Assembly (NCBI RefSeq): GCF_002797915.1
Contig: NZ_PGTY01000001.1
Coordinates: 1,860,001-1,924,000 of the forward strand
Length of the DNA: 64,000 nucleotides
Direction: 5' to 3'
From: Yoonia maricola
GTDB lineage: Bacteria > Pseudomonadota > Alphaproteobacteria > Rhodobacterales > Rhodobacteraceae
Position 1 is the stretch's first letter, and each line of letters begins with the position of its first letter. The notes beneath the pieces were generated by a model. The model made no database searches. It was not told where the DNA came from and saw nothing but the letters and a program-made list of their open reading frames with translations. Positions 34,052-43,873 of this stretch are shown piece by piece. Position numbers and translations under genes: made by a program.

Positions 34052-36307
34052 ATGACTCGTATCCCTTCCAAATCCGAAATCCTGTCGTGGATCTCCGAAA
34101 ACCCCACTAAAGCCGCCAAGCGCGACATCGCCAAGGCTTTTGGTATCAAAGGTGCGGCGCGCATTGACCTCAAGCGCTTGCTGAAAGAGCTGGAAGAAGA
34201 GGGCAAGCTGACCAAGCGCCGGAGTTCCTATCGCGATGCAGAGGAGCTGCCGCCAGTGGCGGTGTTGGAGGTTGTCGGCGCGGATGCCGATGGTGATCTT
34301 TTTGCCCGGCCGCTGGAGTGGAAAGGCGAAGGGGCCGAGCCGCGCATTTTGATGATGCTCCGCTCAAGCGATCCAGCGCTTGGGCCGGGCGATCGCATAT
34401 TAGGCCGCCTGACTGTCGATAAGACTGAAGACCACAGCCATACCGCCCGCATGATCCGCCGCATCGGGACGAACCCGCAACGTATTCTGGGGGTGTTTCG
34501 ACAAGCCTCAGAAGGGGGCCGTGTTCTGCCTATCGACAAAGGATCGGACAAGCAGTGGACCGTTGCTGCCGGAGCGACAGGAGGCGCTAAAGACGGAGAG
34601 CTGGTTGAGGCAGAGCAGGCCGGGCCGAAGGGCCGGATGGGTATGCCGAAAGCGCGCATAATTGCCCGCTTGGGTGATCCGACCGAACCTCGCGCTGTAT
34701 CGCTGATTGCCATCCACCAGCATGGCATTCCTGACCACTTCCCAGATGAAGTTGTTGCCGAGGCTGACCGCGCAAAACCTGCCAGTCTGACGGGCCGCAC
34801 AGACCTGCGCGACATGCCCCTTATCACGATCGACCCGTGGGATGCGCGTGACCATGATGATGCCTGCTTTGTCGAAGCTGACCCCGACCCGAAAAACGCA
34901 GGCGGTTTCATCATCTGGGTCGCGATTGCCGATGTGGCCCATTACGTCACCCCCGGGTCCGCACTGGACCGCGAAGCGCGCAAGCGCGGCAATTCCACCT
35001 ACTTCCCCGACCGCGTGGTGCCAATGCTGCCGGACCGTTTGTCGGGTGATCTATGTTCGCTTCACGAAGGGGTAGAGCGCGCCTGTCTTGCGGTTGCCAT
35101 GCGCATTGATATGGCTGGGAATAAGATTGATCACAGCTTTCATCGCGGGCTGATGAAATCAGTGGCCTCCCTGAACTATGAAGAGGTGCAGGCAGCCGTC
35201 GATGGTCAGCCGAATGACAAAGTGGCTCCGCTGATGGATGACATCATCACGCCCCTTTACGATGCCTTCACCGCGCTGATGAAGGCGCGCGCCCAGCGCC
35301 AACCACTGGAGCTGGACTTGCCAGAACGCCAGATCGTGCTGGATGACAATGGCAAGGTCACGTCAGTGCAGTACAAAGAACGGCTGGACGCACACCGGCT
35401 GATTGAAGAATTCATGGTGCTTGCGAATGTTGCAGCTGCTGAAACGCTGGTTGCCAAAAAGTCGCCCTTGCTGTTCCGCGTACATGAGGAACCCAGCCCT
35501 GAAAAATTGGACGCGCTAAGAGAGGTCGCGACCGCGTCTGGTCTGGTCTTAGCCAAGGGGCAGGTTCTCAAGACGGCCCACTTGAACAAGCTTCTCAAGG
35601 GGGCCTCCGATACCGATAACGACGAACTGATGAACATGGCCACGCTACGGTCGATGACGCAGGCTTATTACTTCCCCGAAAACTTCGGACACTTCGGTCT
35701 GGCCCTGCGGGCCTATGCGCATTTCACTTCGCCCATTCGCCGCTATTCAGACCTGATCGTGCACCGCGCGCTGATCAAGGCGCATGGATGGGGTGATGAT
35801 GGGTTGAGCGATTGGGATATCGAACATCTGACCGACACCGCCAAACAGATCAGCGACACCGAGCGGCGGTCAATGACGGCCGAACGCGATACGACGGATC
35901 GTTATCTCGCCGCGTTCCTGTCTGACCGGGTCGGGGCCGAACTGACCGGGCGGATCAGCGGGATCGCCAAGTTCGGTGTCTTTGTGAAGCTGGATGAAAC
36001 AGGCGCCGATGGGATGATCCCGATCCGCACGCTGGGGCGCGAATATTTCCACTATGACGCTGAGAGCCAGACCTTGATGGGGTCAGACACCGGGATGGTC
36101 ATTGGCTTGGGGCAGCGGGTCACTGTGAAACTGGCCGAGGCAGCGCCGGTGACCGGCGGGTTGATTGTTGAGCTACTCACACTGGAAGACCGCGTGATGC
36201 CAAAGGGGCCATCGCGGGGTCGGGGGAAACCACCAAGACGCAAGGTAGGGTCGGCGCGAAAAAAGACGGCAAAGACCGCGCGGAAGGTGAAGCGGACACG
36301 GAAGTGA
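34052..36307 (+). CDS. rnr: Ribonuclease R
   Basis: 3'-5' exoribonuclease of 751 residues acting on structured RNA. Order: N-terminal winged helix (about 1-65), cold-shock domains, the RNB catalytic domain with TIDPWDARDHDDACF (the metal Asp cluster) and the segment FGHFGLALRAYAHFTSPIRR, then an S1 domain (GAELTGRISGIAKFGVFVKL) and a Lys/Arg-rich tail. Full length. No start ribosome site stands out, but the fold begins directly at this ATG. Confidence 0.95.
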   Translation: MTRIPSKSEILSWISENPTKAAKRDIAKAFGIKGAARIDLKRLLKELEEEGKLTKRRSSYRDAEELPPVAVLEVVGADADGDLFARPLEWKGEGAEPRILMMLRSSDPALGPGDRILGRLTVDKTEDHSHTARMIRRIGTNPQRILGVFRQASEGGRVLPIDKGSDKQWTVAAGATGGAKDGELVEAEQAGPKGRMGMPKARIIARLGDPTEPRAVSLIAIHQHGIPDHFPDEVVAEADRAKPASLTGRTDLRDMPLITIDPWDARDHDDACFVEADPDPKNAGGFIIWVAIADVAHYVTPGSALDREARKRGNSTYFPDRVVPMLPDRLSGDLCSLHEGVERACLAVAMRIDMAGNKIDHSFHRGLMKSVASLNYEEVQAAVDGQPNDKVAPLMDDIITPLYDAFTALMKARAQRQPLELDLPERQIVLDDNGKVTSVQYKERLDAHRLIEEFMVLANVAAAETLVAKKSPLLFRVHEEPSPEKLDALREVATASGLVLAKGQVLKTAHLNKLLKGASDTDNDELMNMATLRSMTQAYYFPENFGHFGLALRAYAHFTSPIRRYSDLIVHRALIKAHGWGDDGLSDWDIEHLTDTAKQISDTERRSMTAERDTTDRYLAAFLSDRVGAELTGRISGIAKFGVFVKLDETGADGMIPIRTLGREYFHYDAESQTLMGSDTGMVIGLGQRVTVKLAEAAPVTGGLIVELLTLEDRVMPKGPSRGRGKPPRRKVGSARKKTAKTARKVKRTRK

Positions 36308-36533
36308 TACGGCAGATGACCGGTTTGAGCCTAAAGTGTCGAATGCTGCGTGCTGCACGAATCAAGAATGGCCTAGGCTTTGATGATAGTTTTAGATGCA
36401 TCCAACAAGATAGCCCACGGCCGTTCCAAAAACGCGTGTTTTAGAATATTATAGTGCCTTACGTAATGCCGCTGCGCCGACCACGACTTTCGGGGATAAG
36501 CTGCGGATAAGCGCTATAGTTCCACTCGTCTAG

Positions 36534-37649
36534 TCAAAGATCAGGTGCATTGGTTTCTTGTTCTGAGCTATCTTCGGTTGTGGCGATGATCTGTGCGGCT
36601 TCATTTGATGCCGCTAAAAGCTGGTCACGCAATAGACTATCATGACGCCATAACGTTTGCTCCATTCTGGCAACGGTGTATCCTTCAACTAGGTCAAGCC
36701 GAATTCGTATGGCGACACCGCAAGAGGAGGCTCCTGTCAACATCAGCGTGTAAGGTTGCCGCGTTCTATTTGCAAAACCAGTTGAAACTTCTGATGAATA
36801 AGACACCCTTGATGCGCGTCGGTCACTGGTAGAGCACGCGAGTGCGTTTGCGTTTGTTAGTAAACGGGCATCAAGGTCATACTGCCATTCGTAAATGCTG
36901 TATCGTTCTTCTTCCACTTGTATTGACGGATTTCCAAACTTGTCAAAAAGCGCCCCGCGCATCGTATCAAGGTTCGGTCGTGCCTCTGCAGATGGATTCC
37001 AAAAACGAGCAAGAGCTGCGACTGGCATCTCGGCCATCTCTGCTTGATTTATTGTTCCACCTTCATCTGAAGTGACGCTTTCACTCAGTGCCATGTAGAT
37101 GTTTGAGCCATCACTTTGTTGGTAGCTGTAGCTGATGCTTCGAGGGTTACGGCCGACAATAGCTACATTTTCGGTCATTTCCTCTAAGCCCGTAAAGAGC
37201 GTTTTGGCTTCGCGCATTGACATACCAAGCGATGCCCCTTGAATGTCTATCCCGTCTGGAATGGTTCCGGCAGATTGAACTCTGTTTCGTATCCCTAGCG
37301 GGTAGACCTGCGTCTTGTCGCGTCTCGTGATTTCGATTGGTAGCGTGTCGCCGTCTTGTGCTCGGAAAACTACGCGAGTTAAACGATCACATCCTTGGAC
37401 GTTTTCGTTTGTGATAATCGGCGCAAACGATCCATCAGCTTGCTCGCTTAAAACGGCTTCGCATGGCCGTCCTATACTACCTTCAAAGTTTATTACGTAG
37501 ACATTATCAAAATCAGTGATCGAAACATCGCCTGTTGAATATCCCGATTGAAATGACATCCCCCAGACGACAGTTGAAGAGGCTTCCTGCGCGATTATAG
37601 AACTAGAAAATGCTACTGCAAACAAGGTGGATACTAGTCTATGGTGCAT
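36534..37649 (-). CDS. Secreted protein of unknown function in an AT-rich patch
   Basis: Protein of 371 residues with signal peptide (MHHRLVSTLFAVAFSSSIIA). I recognise no domain. Visible: a beta-rich N-terminal part with a Cys pair (GRPCEAVLSEQ, VQGCDRLTR), a segment GIDIQGASLGMSMREAKTLF like those of proteins with short repeats of a small-molecule sensor type, and a later Cys pair (ALACSTSD, GASSCGVA). Codon use and GC are visibly lower than those of its neighbours, and 226 and 230 bp of AT-rich DNA flank it, which suggests transfer. Not part of an operon. Confidence 0.75.
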   Translation of the reverse strand: MHHRLVSTLFAVAFSSSIIAQEASSTVVWGMSFQSGYSTGDVSITDFDNVYVINFEGSIGRPCEAVLSEQADGSFAPIITNENVQGCDRLTRVVFRAQDGDTLPIEITRRDKTQVYPLGIRNRVQSAGTIPDGIDIQGASLGMSMREAKTLFTGLEEMTENVAIVGRNPRSISYSYQQSDGSNIYMALSESVTSDEGGTINQAEMAEMPVAALARFWNPSAEARPNLDTMRGALFDKFGNPSIQVEEERYSIYEWQYDLDARLLTNANALACSTSDRRASRVSYSSEVSTGFANRTRQPYTLMLTGASSCGVAIRIRLDLVEGYTVARMEQTLWRHDSLLRDQLLAASNEAAQIIATTEDSSEQETNAPDL

Positions 37650-37879
37650 CTACGTTCTCCTAAGTGTAAGATTTTAAATAAATAAATTTGAGATGATATT
37701 CTCGTCTGGTGTTCAAAGTGTCAAGCAACCTAATCCTGTTTAACTCAGGCCACATGAAAAGCTTGATCTGCATGAACAGATCAGCTCCATTCAGACGAAA
37801 GTTCAAAAACGAACTTTTGTTGAATTGCTTCGCGAAAGTAGGCTTTGATCAAAGCGCAGCGAAGATCCGAAAAGTCCGC

Positions 37880-38284
37880 TTACCGGTCAGACAAATGATA
37901 AGTCAGCCCATGCCGGATGAGCAGGCGTAGCCGATCCGGCGCAATCGCATCCACATCGGCAAAGATAACCGCGCGGTTGCCCTCAATACGGTCCATATCG
38001 GGAAACGTCGCGGCATATGTGCTGATGATCCGCGTGCCGCAATGGGCAAAAATCGCGGCCTCTCCGGCCTTGGTCGCGCCAACGCGCAAGGTCGATCCCG
38101 ATTTCGTCTTGGGCGTGATGTAGGCAGGCTGCCCCCAGCGCAAGGTTTCCTCAACAGGACCTGCCTCTGGGGTCTGTGCTGCAACCTCATAGATCAGATC
38201 ACGCAGGGCCAAAGCGGTGGCGCGCGCGGTTTCGGGCAATTTATCAAATGCATCTGCAACGGCAGCGGTGGGATCAGGTGACAT
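37880..38284 (-). CDS. DUF1801 domain-containing protein
   Basis: Protein of 134 residues of the YdhG/DUF1801 fold (SufE/NifU-unrelated, iron-chaperone frataxin-like shape): VADAFDKLPETARATALALRD, then EETLRWGQPAYIT, SGSTLRVGATKAGEAAIFAH, and ending RLLIRHGLTYHLSDR. Role unknown in bacteria. It stands apart, with an AT-rich spacer to the left and a divergent transglycosylase gene 130 bp to the right. Confidence 0.85.
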   Translation of the reverse strand: MSPDPTAAVADAFDKLPETARATALALRDLIYEVAAQTPEAGPVEETLRWGQPAYITPKTKSGSTLRVGATKAGEAAIFAHCGTRIISTYAATFPDMDRIEGNRAVIFADVDAIAPDRLRLLIRHGLTYHLSDR

Positions 38285-38414
38285 AACAGCAGCTTAACAC
38301 CGGCCGTGACATGATCAAAATAATACCTTTTCGGCAATAAATGGACCTGCCACAAAGCTGTGCCTTTTTCATTTCGTGATTTCAGGTACAGTATCAAAAA
38401 AAATAGGAGCAAAC

Positions 38415-39602
38415 ATGCACCGCAGGCAATTTATCGCATCAAGTCTTTCAACCCTCGCCCTTCCCTCGCTGGGCATTGCAGATGCATCGGGTTTTCCCAA
38501 CTGGATCGCTGGATTTCGCGCGCGGGCGCGGGCCGCTGGGATCAGTGATACCACTTTCAACGCAGCTTTCACCGATGTGCGATATCTGCCCGATAGTATT
38601 GAGCGTGACCGTAATCAGGCCGAATTTGTGCGTCCTTTGGCCGACTACATGTCCACTGCCGTATCAGACACCCGCGTCAGCAACGGACGCGAAATGGTAC
38701 AGCGCTATGCCGGTGTGCTGTCACAAATCGAAGCGCGTTTCGATGTTGAACCACAGGTTGTCGTGGCCGTATGGGGGATGGAAAGCAATTACGGGCAGCG
38801 CCGTGGCGATACCCCGCTGATCTCTACCCTTGCGACGCTCGCCTATGAAGGGCGGCGCGGGGCCTTCTTTGAAAGCCAGCTGATTGCGGCGCTCAAGATC
38901 GTGCAAAATGGTGATGTGGCCCCACGCAATATGACAGGGTCATGGGCCGGGGCGATGGGGCATACTCAGTTTATGCCAACGTCCTATGAGGCCTATGCCG
39001 TCGATTTCACCGGCGACGGACGCCGCGATATCTGGGCCGATGATCCAAGTGATGCGCTTGCCTCGACCGCCGCTTATTTCCGCAGATTTGGGTGGCGCAA
39101 GGGCCAGCCGTGGGGCGTTGAAGTGCGCCTGCCGCAGGGGTTTGACTTTGGCCAGACCGGACGGACCGTGACACGCCGCCCTAGCGATTGGGCGCGTTTG
39201 GGTGTGCTTGGCACTGATGGGCGCGCCGTGCCGGATTACGGCGATGCGACGCTGGCGACACCAACAGGTGCGGGCGGGCCCGCATTCCTGCTTTTCCGCA
39301 ACTACGATGTGATCGGGCGCTACAACAATGCCGAGGCCTATATTATCGGCGTCGGTCATCTGTCTGATCGCATTCGCGGAGCAGGCCCGCTGCAAGTGGC
39401 TTTTCCTGCCGATGAGCGCCGCTTGCGCCGGGCAGAGCGGCGCGAACTACAACAGCGGCTGACAGACGCAGGGTTTTCAACGCAAGGCGTAGATGGGCGG
39501 ATCGGGCCAAATTCACGGGCTGCCATTAGGGGTTATCAGCGCAGCGTTGGCCTGCCGCCCGATGGGCACCCGTCGCTGGGGCTATTGCAAAGGCTGCGCT
39601 GA
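38415..39602 (+). CDS. MltB-type lytic murein transglycosylase with peptidoglycan-binding domain
   Basis: Exported protein of 395 residues. The start at 38415 (AGGAG seven bases before) gives a signal with HRRQFIASSLSTLALPSLG. The SLT/GH103 domain has WGMESNYGQ with the catalytic Glu, then GSWAGAMGHTQFMPTSYEAY and DIWADDPSDALASTAAYFRR. A C-terminal PG_binding_1 domain (ELQQRLTDAGFSTQGVDGRI to LGLLQRLR) follows. It cuts the glycan chains to 1,6-anhydro products. Its end overlaps the convergent gene by 21 bp. Confidence 0.92.
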   Translation: MHRRQFIASSLSTLALPSLGIADASGFPNWIAGFRARARAAGISDTTFNAAFTDVRYLPDSIERDRNQAEFVRPLADYMSTAVSDTRVSNGREMVQRYAGVLSQIEARFDVEPQVVVAVWGMESNYGQRRGDTPLISTLATLAYEGRRGAFFESQLIAALKIVQNGDVAPRNMTGSWAGAMGHTQFMPTSYEAYAVDFTGDGRRDIWADDPSDALASTAAYFRRFGWRKGQPWGVEVRLPQGFDFGQTGRTVTRRPSDWARLGVLGTDGRAVPDYGDATLATPTGAGGPAFLLFRNYDVIGRYNNAEAYIIGVGHLSDRIRGAGPLQVAFPADERRLRRAERRELQQRLTDAGFSTQGVDGRIGPNSRAAIRGYQRSVGLPPDGHPSLGLLQRLR

Positions 39603-40067
39603 ACAGGCCCCGCCCTGCATGCAACTGGTCAGCATCTCCAGCACTGCATCGCTTGGTTCTTCAAAGATCATGCCACCACAGGCGCCCGCACGCATAGTGA
39701 CGGGCGGATCGGTTGCTTCGACGAAATACACTGCATCGATTCCACTGCGGGCCGACCCGCACCAGGGGCCGGCGCAACCGATCTGCAGGGTGACGTCACT
39801 GTAGTAATCGTTGGTAAAGCCCTGCCGGGTCAGGCCCTTGCCTTCAAAACGCGCAGCAATTGGGCCGGGTTCACGGGACTGATCCATGGAAACGCCTGCG
39901 GGCAAGTCGGCCTCATCAAACGTAAGCCGCCCATACAACACAAAATAGCTTTCAGGTGCAGCGGCTAGCCGCTGAAATGTCTCGATCGGATCAGGGCGCA
40001 TGCAGCTTAATGCATGGCCTGGTCCGGCAACGGCTGCAAGGGCTGCGGCAAGAAGAACTGGTTTCAT
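39582..40067 (-). CDS. Secreted hypothetical protein
   Basis: Protein of 161 residues with signal peptide (MKPVLLAAALAAVAGPGHA, cleavage before LSC). The mature part begins with LSCMRPDPIETFQRLAAAPE and SYFVLYGRLTFDEADLP, then six or more Cys, some in CAGPWCGS and GACGG pairs, which suggest disulfides. The Cys-led start and beta-strand pattern recall netrin/TIMP-like OB folds, weakly. Unknown role. Its 3' end overlaps the transglycosylase by 21 bp. Confidence 0.78.
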   Translation of the reverse strand: MKPVLLAAALAAVAGPGHALSCMRPDPIETFQRLAAAPESYFVLYGRLTFDEADLPAGVSMDQSREPGPIAARFEGKGLTRQGFTNDYYSDVTLQIGCAGPWCGSARSGIDAVYFVEATDPPVTMRAGACGGMIFEEPSDAVLEMLTSCMQGGACSAQPLQ

Positions 40068-40140
40068 TATCCTGATCCTTTTGTTGGGTTCAAGTTTTGA
40101 CGCCTGTGGGCCGAGTTTTCTTGGTCAGCCGCCTAGATTT

Positions 40141-40623
40141 TTACAGTTTATGGCTGAACTCAGCCAAAACCTGTTTATAAACCTCACGCTTGAATGGCAC
40201 AATATGCGCGACCAGTTTGTCAGCCGGCATCCATTGCCAGGCTGTAAACTCAGGGTGATTGGTGTGCAAATCAATCTGATTATCGAGCCCGTGATAGCGC
40301 ATCAGATACCATTTCTGTTCTTGTCCGCGATACCGACCTTTCCAGATATTCGGGACCAATGCGTGCGGGATATCATAGCGGATCAACCCTTCGCTCTCAC
40401 CCTCAATCGCGACCAGATTGGGGGCAATGCTGGTCTCTTCCTCCAACTCACGCAGGGCTGCATCGCGCGCATTTTCGCCCTTGTCCACGCCCCCTTGCGG
40501 CATTTGCCATGCGTCGGTGTCGCGGTCTTTGCGTTGGGCCACAAAGATGTGGCCGCGCGGATTTGCCAGCATGATGCCCACACAGGGGCGGTAAGGCAGT
40601 TGAGCGATCTCGTCAGGGGTCAT
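40141..40623 (-). CDS. rppH: RNA pyrophosphohydrolase
   Basis: Nudix hydrolase of 160 residues that removes pyrophosphate from the 5' end of transcripts, opening them for decay, and cuts dinucleoside polyphosphates. The Nudix box is [20 protein letters not shown] (GX5EX7REUXEE form); the family opening [20 protein letters not shown] follows [13 protein letters not shown] 40623 by family start, 20 codons inside the longest frame. Confidence 0.95.
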   Translation of the reverse strand: MTPDEIAQLPYRPCVGIMLANPRGHIFVAQRKDRDTDAWQMPQGGVDKGENARDAALRELEEETSIAPNLVAIEGESEGLIRYDIPHALVPNIWKGRYRGQEQKWYLMRYHGLDNQIDLHTNHPEFTAWQWMPADKLVAHIVPFKREVYKQVLAEFSHKL

Positions 40624-40692
40624 AATGGGCCTTGATGTTGCATGGGGTGTTCCCCTTTTGATGTGTCCCAACGATATGATCAATGCCAGCGG

Positions 40693-41187
40693 TTATACGA
40701 TAACAAGCCGGGTTTCATGACGGATACGGGCCGCAATCCAGCGCAGGTGATCAGGACGAAAAGCCACGCAGCCCGCTGTCGGGCGACCGGGGCCCCGCCA
40801 TGCATGGATAAAAATGGCAGAGCCACGGCCCTTGACGGCATAGGGCCAGTTCCAGTCGGTCAGGATTACCAGATCATACATCGGATCAGCACGGCGCAGG
40901 CGTTCGTGGCTGTATGCATGCGGCGCACGGACCATCAGATTGTAGTCTTCATCGCGGATATCGTCCGACCACAAATCGGACGGCCCAATCGGCAACGCCC
41001 AATCCGCAGGCCGCGCCATCCGGTCCGCACGGTAGAGCATGCCCACAAGGCGGTGAGTGCCGCGCGGCGTGGCACCATCGCCCTCTTTCTTGCGCGCCGT
41101 CAGACCACCGCGCCCAATGGTGCAGGGAAAACGCCAGTTCATGAACCTTAGATGCGTCGGGGTAAGAACGAGGTCAGTTTGTTTCAT
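40693..41187 (-). CDS. L,D-transpeptidase family protein
   Basis: YkuD-fold protein of 164 residues. The active-site block is IFIHAWRGPGRPTAGCVAF, with His and Cys at the distances expected in L,D-transpeptidases, though it lacks the usual SHGC form. No signal peptide in the chosen frame (MKQTDLVLTP from 41187), an oddity for a cell-wall enzyme; the frame extends 24 codons upstream without export features. It may act in the cytoplasm or have a different start. Confidence 0.8.
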   Translation of the reverse strand: MKQTDLVLTPTHLRFMNWRFPCTIGRGGLTARKKEGDGATPRGTHRLVGMLYRADRMARPADWALPIGPSDLWSDDIRDEDYNLMVRAPHAYSHERLRRADPMYDLVILTDWNWPYAVKGRGSAIFIHAWRGPGRPTAGCVAFRPDHLRWIAARIRHETRLVIV

Positions 41188-41317
41188 GGGGCGAGGTAAA
41201 TCACAAAGAGCGCCCCGCTGACGACCAGAATATCCGCAAAGATAGCGTTGTCGCAACATTCAACATAGTAAAGCGCATATGCTCATCTTATGTTCCAATC
41301 AACAGGGAGGGCGCATT

Positions 41318-41869
41318 ATGCCAACTGCCAAAAAGCTGAACGGAACGCTGCGCGCGTTTATCGAAAAGCAAAAGCTGTTCTTTGTGGCGACCGCTGCCGC
41401 TGATGGGCGGGTCAACTTCTCACCAAAAGGAATGGACTCACTGCGGATCATTGATGACACCCGTATTGTCTGGTTGAATCTTACAGGCAGCGGCAATGAA
41501 ACGGCAGCCCATTTGCGCGATGCAAACCGGATGACACTGATGTTTTGTGCGTTCGAGGGTGACGCGCTGATCTTGCGGACCTACGGACAGGCGCAGACGC
41601 TGCATCATGGCGATGAAGGTTGGGATGCCGCGATTGGCCAATTCCCGAAAATGGCTGGCAGTCGCCAAATCTTTGATATGAAGATTGACCTTGTCCAGAC
41701 GTCTTGCGGAACCGGCGTGCCAGTAATGCCGTTCGACCATGATCGCGGGCACGAGGAGCTGCTGCCGTATTTCGCGGATATGGGTCAAGAAGGCGTAGAG
41801 GATTTCTGGCAGCGCCGAAATGCCAACAGCTTGGATGGTGCGCCAACCGGGATCGCCGAACGAGATTAG
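41318..41869 (+). CDS. Pyridoxamine 5'-phosphate oxidase-like FMN-binding protein
   Basis: Protein of 183 residues with the split-barrel FMN fold: KLFFVATAAADGRVNFSPKG at the front, then TRIVWLNLTGSGNETAAHLR and NRMTLMFCAFEGDALILRTY. This pattern is that of PPOX-fold proteins of no defined substrate rather than PdxH. GGGAGGG stands before ATG 41318. Single gene between divergent and convergent neighbours. Confidence 0.87.
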   Translation: MPTAKKLNGTLRAFIEKQKLFFVATAAADGRVNFSPKGMDSLRIIDDTRIVWLNLTGSGNETAAHLRDANRMTLMFCAFEGDALILRTYGQAQTLHHGDEGWDAAIGQFPKMAGSRQIFDMKIDLVQTSCGTGVPVMPFDHDRGHEELLPYFADMGQEGVEDFWQRRNANSLDGAPTGIAERD

Positions 41870-41930
41870 ATCAAGTATCGGTTTTTGTGCACCCGCACCC
41901 GTCCACCCCAAGCTATCGTCGCGAGATGTC

Positions 41931-42638
41931 TCAGCCTTTTTGAACGTCTTGCCCAGCGTCGATATGCAAACGCCTCAAAACATCGGCGGCCGTGTCTTTC
42001 AGTGCAGTCAAGCGGCGGCTGTCTGGATTGAGCGCCTGCGCCCTGCGGACATCTTCAAGGGCGCCATGGACGTGCGCTTCATCTTTTAACTCCCACGCCA
42101 GTACAAGCAAAATGGCAGCGCGCCGTTCAAAGTAAGATGCGCGCGGATTATCCTCGCGCAGGTCAATTGCAGCACTCATATCAGCCAATGCGGCATCAGG
42201 CGCGTTGCGGTATCGCATGTTCAGCAAAGCACGGTTCGCATAGGCGGAGGGGTTGGTTGAGCCTGCATCGATCACAAAGGTGAAGTCTTGATAGGCCTGC
42301 TCTTGATGTGCTTCCGTGATGCCGTTTTCGAATAGATGGACGGCCCTTGTATAAGTCGGCTGCACTTTATCTTCGGCAATCGCAACATAATCGTCACATG
42401 CTGCGATCTGCTCAAAATTGGAAAGGGCAGCACCCGATGCGTGATCAATACCCTCAATACAGCCACGCAACGCAACTGTTTGGTGGTCTGTATCATCAGA
42501 CGGTATCAATAGAGACGCGTTTGGCGCCGACATGGGGGTTGGACCTTGCGACATCAGCGTCACAACGCCAGCGGCACCAAGAATAATTGCTGCAAGTATC
42601 AGCAAACGCGGACTTTTTGTATGACTTCTTGCCGCCAT
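41931..42638 (-). CDS. Membrane-anchored TPR-like protein
   Basis: Protein of 235 residues. A span near the start (LLILAAIILGAAGVVTLMS) anchors it, with the rest in the periplasm: helical repeats of TPR type, most visible in NPSAYANRALLNMRYRNAPD, AALADMSAAIDLREDNPRAS and EDVRRAQALNPDSRRLTALK. TPR proteins act as scaffolds. The start is one base after the ribA stop, so it is translated after ribA; no functional link is known. Confidence 0.8.
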   Translation of the reverse strand: MAARSHTKSPRLLILAAIILGAAGVVTLMSQGPTPMSAPNASLLIPSDDTDHQTVALRGCIEGIDHASGAALSNFEQIAACDDYVAIAEDKVQPTYTRAVHLFENGITEAHQEQAYQDFTFVIDAGSTNPSAYANRALLNMRYRNAPDAALADMSAAIDLREDNPRASYFERRAAILLVLAWELKDEAHVHGALEDVRRAQALNPDSRRLTALKDTAADVLRRLHIDAGQDVQKG

Positions 42639-42639
42639 C

Positions 42640-43716
42640 CTACAACAAATGCCCCGACTTCGCGGCCTTGGTCGCAAGATACGCATGGTTGTGCGCGTTT
42701 CCGCCCACTTTCAGCGGCACCCGTTCGATCACGCGCACCCCGCAGGCATCCATCCGCGCCACTTTTGCGGGGTTGTTTGTCAACAAACGCACAGCCCCAA
42801 ACCCCATCCGTTTGAGGATTTCTGCACCGATCCGAAAGTCACGCTCATCATCTTCAAACCCAAGTCGGTGGTTGGCTTCGACCGTATCAAACCCCTGGTC
42901 CTGCAAGGAATAAGCGCGCATCTTATTGGCCAGCCCGATGCCCCGCCCCTCTTGGTTAAGGTACAGCAGCACCCCCGCCCCTTCGGTCCCCATCTGCGTC
43001 AGCGCCCCACGCAGTTGCGGGCCGCAGTCGCATTTCAACGATCCTAGCAGGTCACCGGTGAAACAGGCCGAATGCAGGCGCGACAGCACAGGCACACTAC
43101 GGTCAGGCTTGCCGATCTCCACGGCGTAATGTTCTTCCGCGCCGTCATCGGGGCGGAAAATATGCAGGCGTCCCGCTTCTGACACATCCAAAGGCAAGCG
43201 GGCAGAAATAATCGGGTTCAGTGGGCTGAGGCCAGTATCCAAAGCGGCATCAGCAGGCACAATTGTCAGGTTATTGCGCAGAGCAAACCCCGCCGCATCA
43301 TCCAAAAGCAAGACAACCGCGGCAGGCAGCAAACGCGCTGCCTTGACCATGACAATCGCGGCACGGTGCATATCGGCTGATCCATCACGCGCAGTTTGCA
43401 ATGGCCCCTTCATCGGCGCGCGCAGGTCATCGGCCGGGTCGGCAACCGCGCGCACCCAGCTAAGTGTTGCATCCGGTGGCAGCACAATCCGCGCGATATC
43501 ACCGTCATAGACGCGGGCCTTGAGCGTCTGCGCCCGTCGGCCTGTGATGGCCAGCATAGCGCTGCCCCCCAAAGCCAGCACATCAGCCAGTCGCGCGGCA
43601 TCCAGCGTTTCAGCGGCCAGCACCACAGCCCCCCCGTCCAGCACAACAGGGACGCCCATACGCAAATCAGCGCGGGCGCGGGCCAGTCTTTCTGTAATGT
43701 CGGGGGCGAATCCCAT
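42640..43716 (-). CDS. ribA: GTP cyclohydrolase II with an atypical N-terminal domain
   Basis: Riboflavin-pathway enzyme of 358 residues. The C-terminal half is a full GTP cyclohydrolase II: SRLHSACFTGDLLGSLKCDC with the three zinc Cys, YLNQEGRGIGLANK, and TNNPAK. The N-terminal 160 residues resemble a decayed DHBP-synthase domain (GVPVVLDGGAVVLAAETLDA where RibB has an acidic metal loop), so it seems to lack the second RibBA activity. ATG 43716 has AAAGGTGG upstream; the longer frame runs under the response regulator. Divergent from that gene. Confidence 0.92.
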   Translation of the reverse strand: MGFAPDITERLARARADLRMGVPVVLDGGAVVLAAETLDAARLADVLALGGSAMLAITGRRAQTLKARVYDGDIARIVLPPDATLSWVRAVADPADDLRAPMKGPLQTARDGSADMHRAAIVMVKAARLLPAAVVLLLDDAAGFALRNNLTIVPADAALDTGLSPLNPIISARLPLDVSEAGRLHIFRPDDGAEEHYAVEIGKPDRSVPVLSRLHSACFTGDLLGSLKCDCGPQLRGALTQMGTEGAGVLLYLNQEGRGIGLANKMRAYSLQDQGFDTVEANHRLGFEDDERDFRIGAEILKRMGFGAVRLLTNNPAKVARMDACGVRVIERVPLKVGGNAHNHAYLATKAAKSGHLL

Positions 43717-43873
43717 GGCTTTCCACCTTTCATTTGTTTCAACAGATAGCCGTTTCCGTCGCAAAGTGAAACAATTGCACGGCAAATCACACGTCCGTGT
43801 GAAACGGTGAAGGGATTGGTTGTCCCAAACGTAACAAGAGCACAAATCTAATGGCGTAACGAAGGAGGATGTC

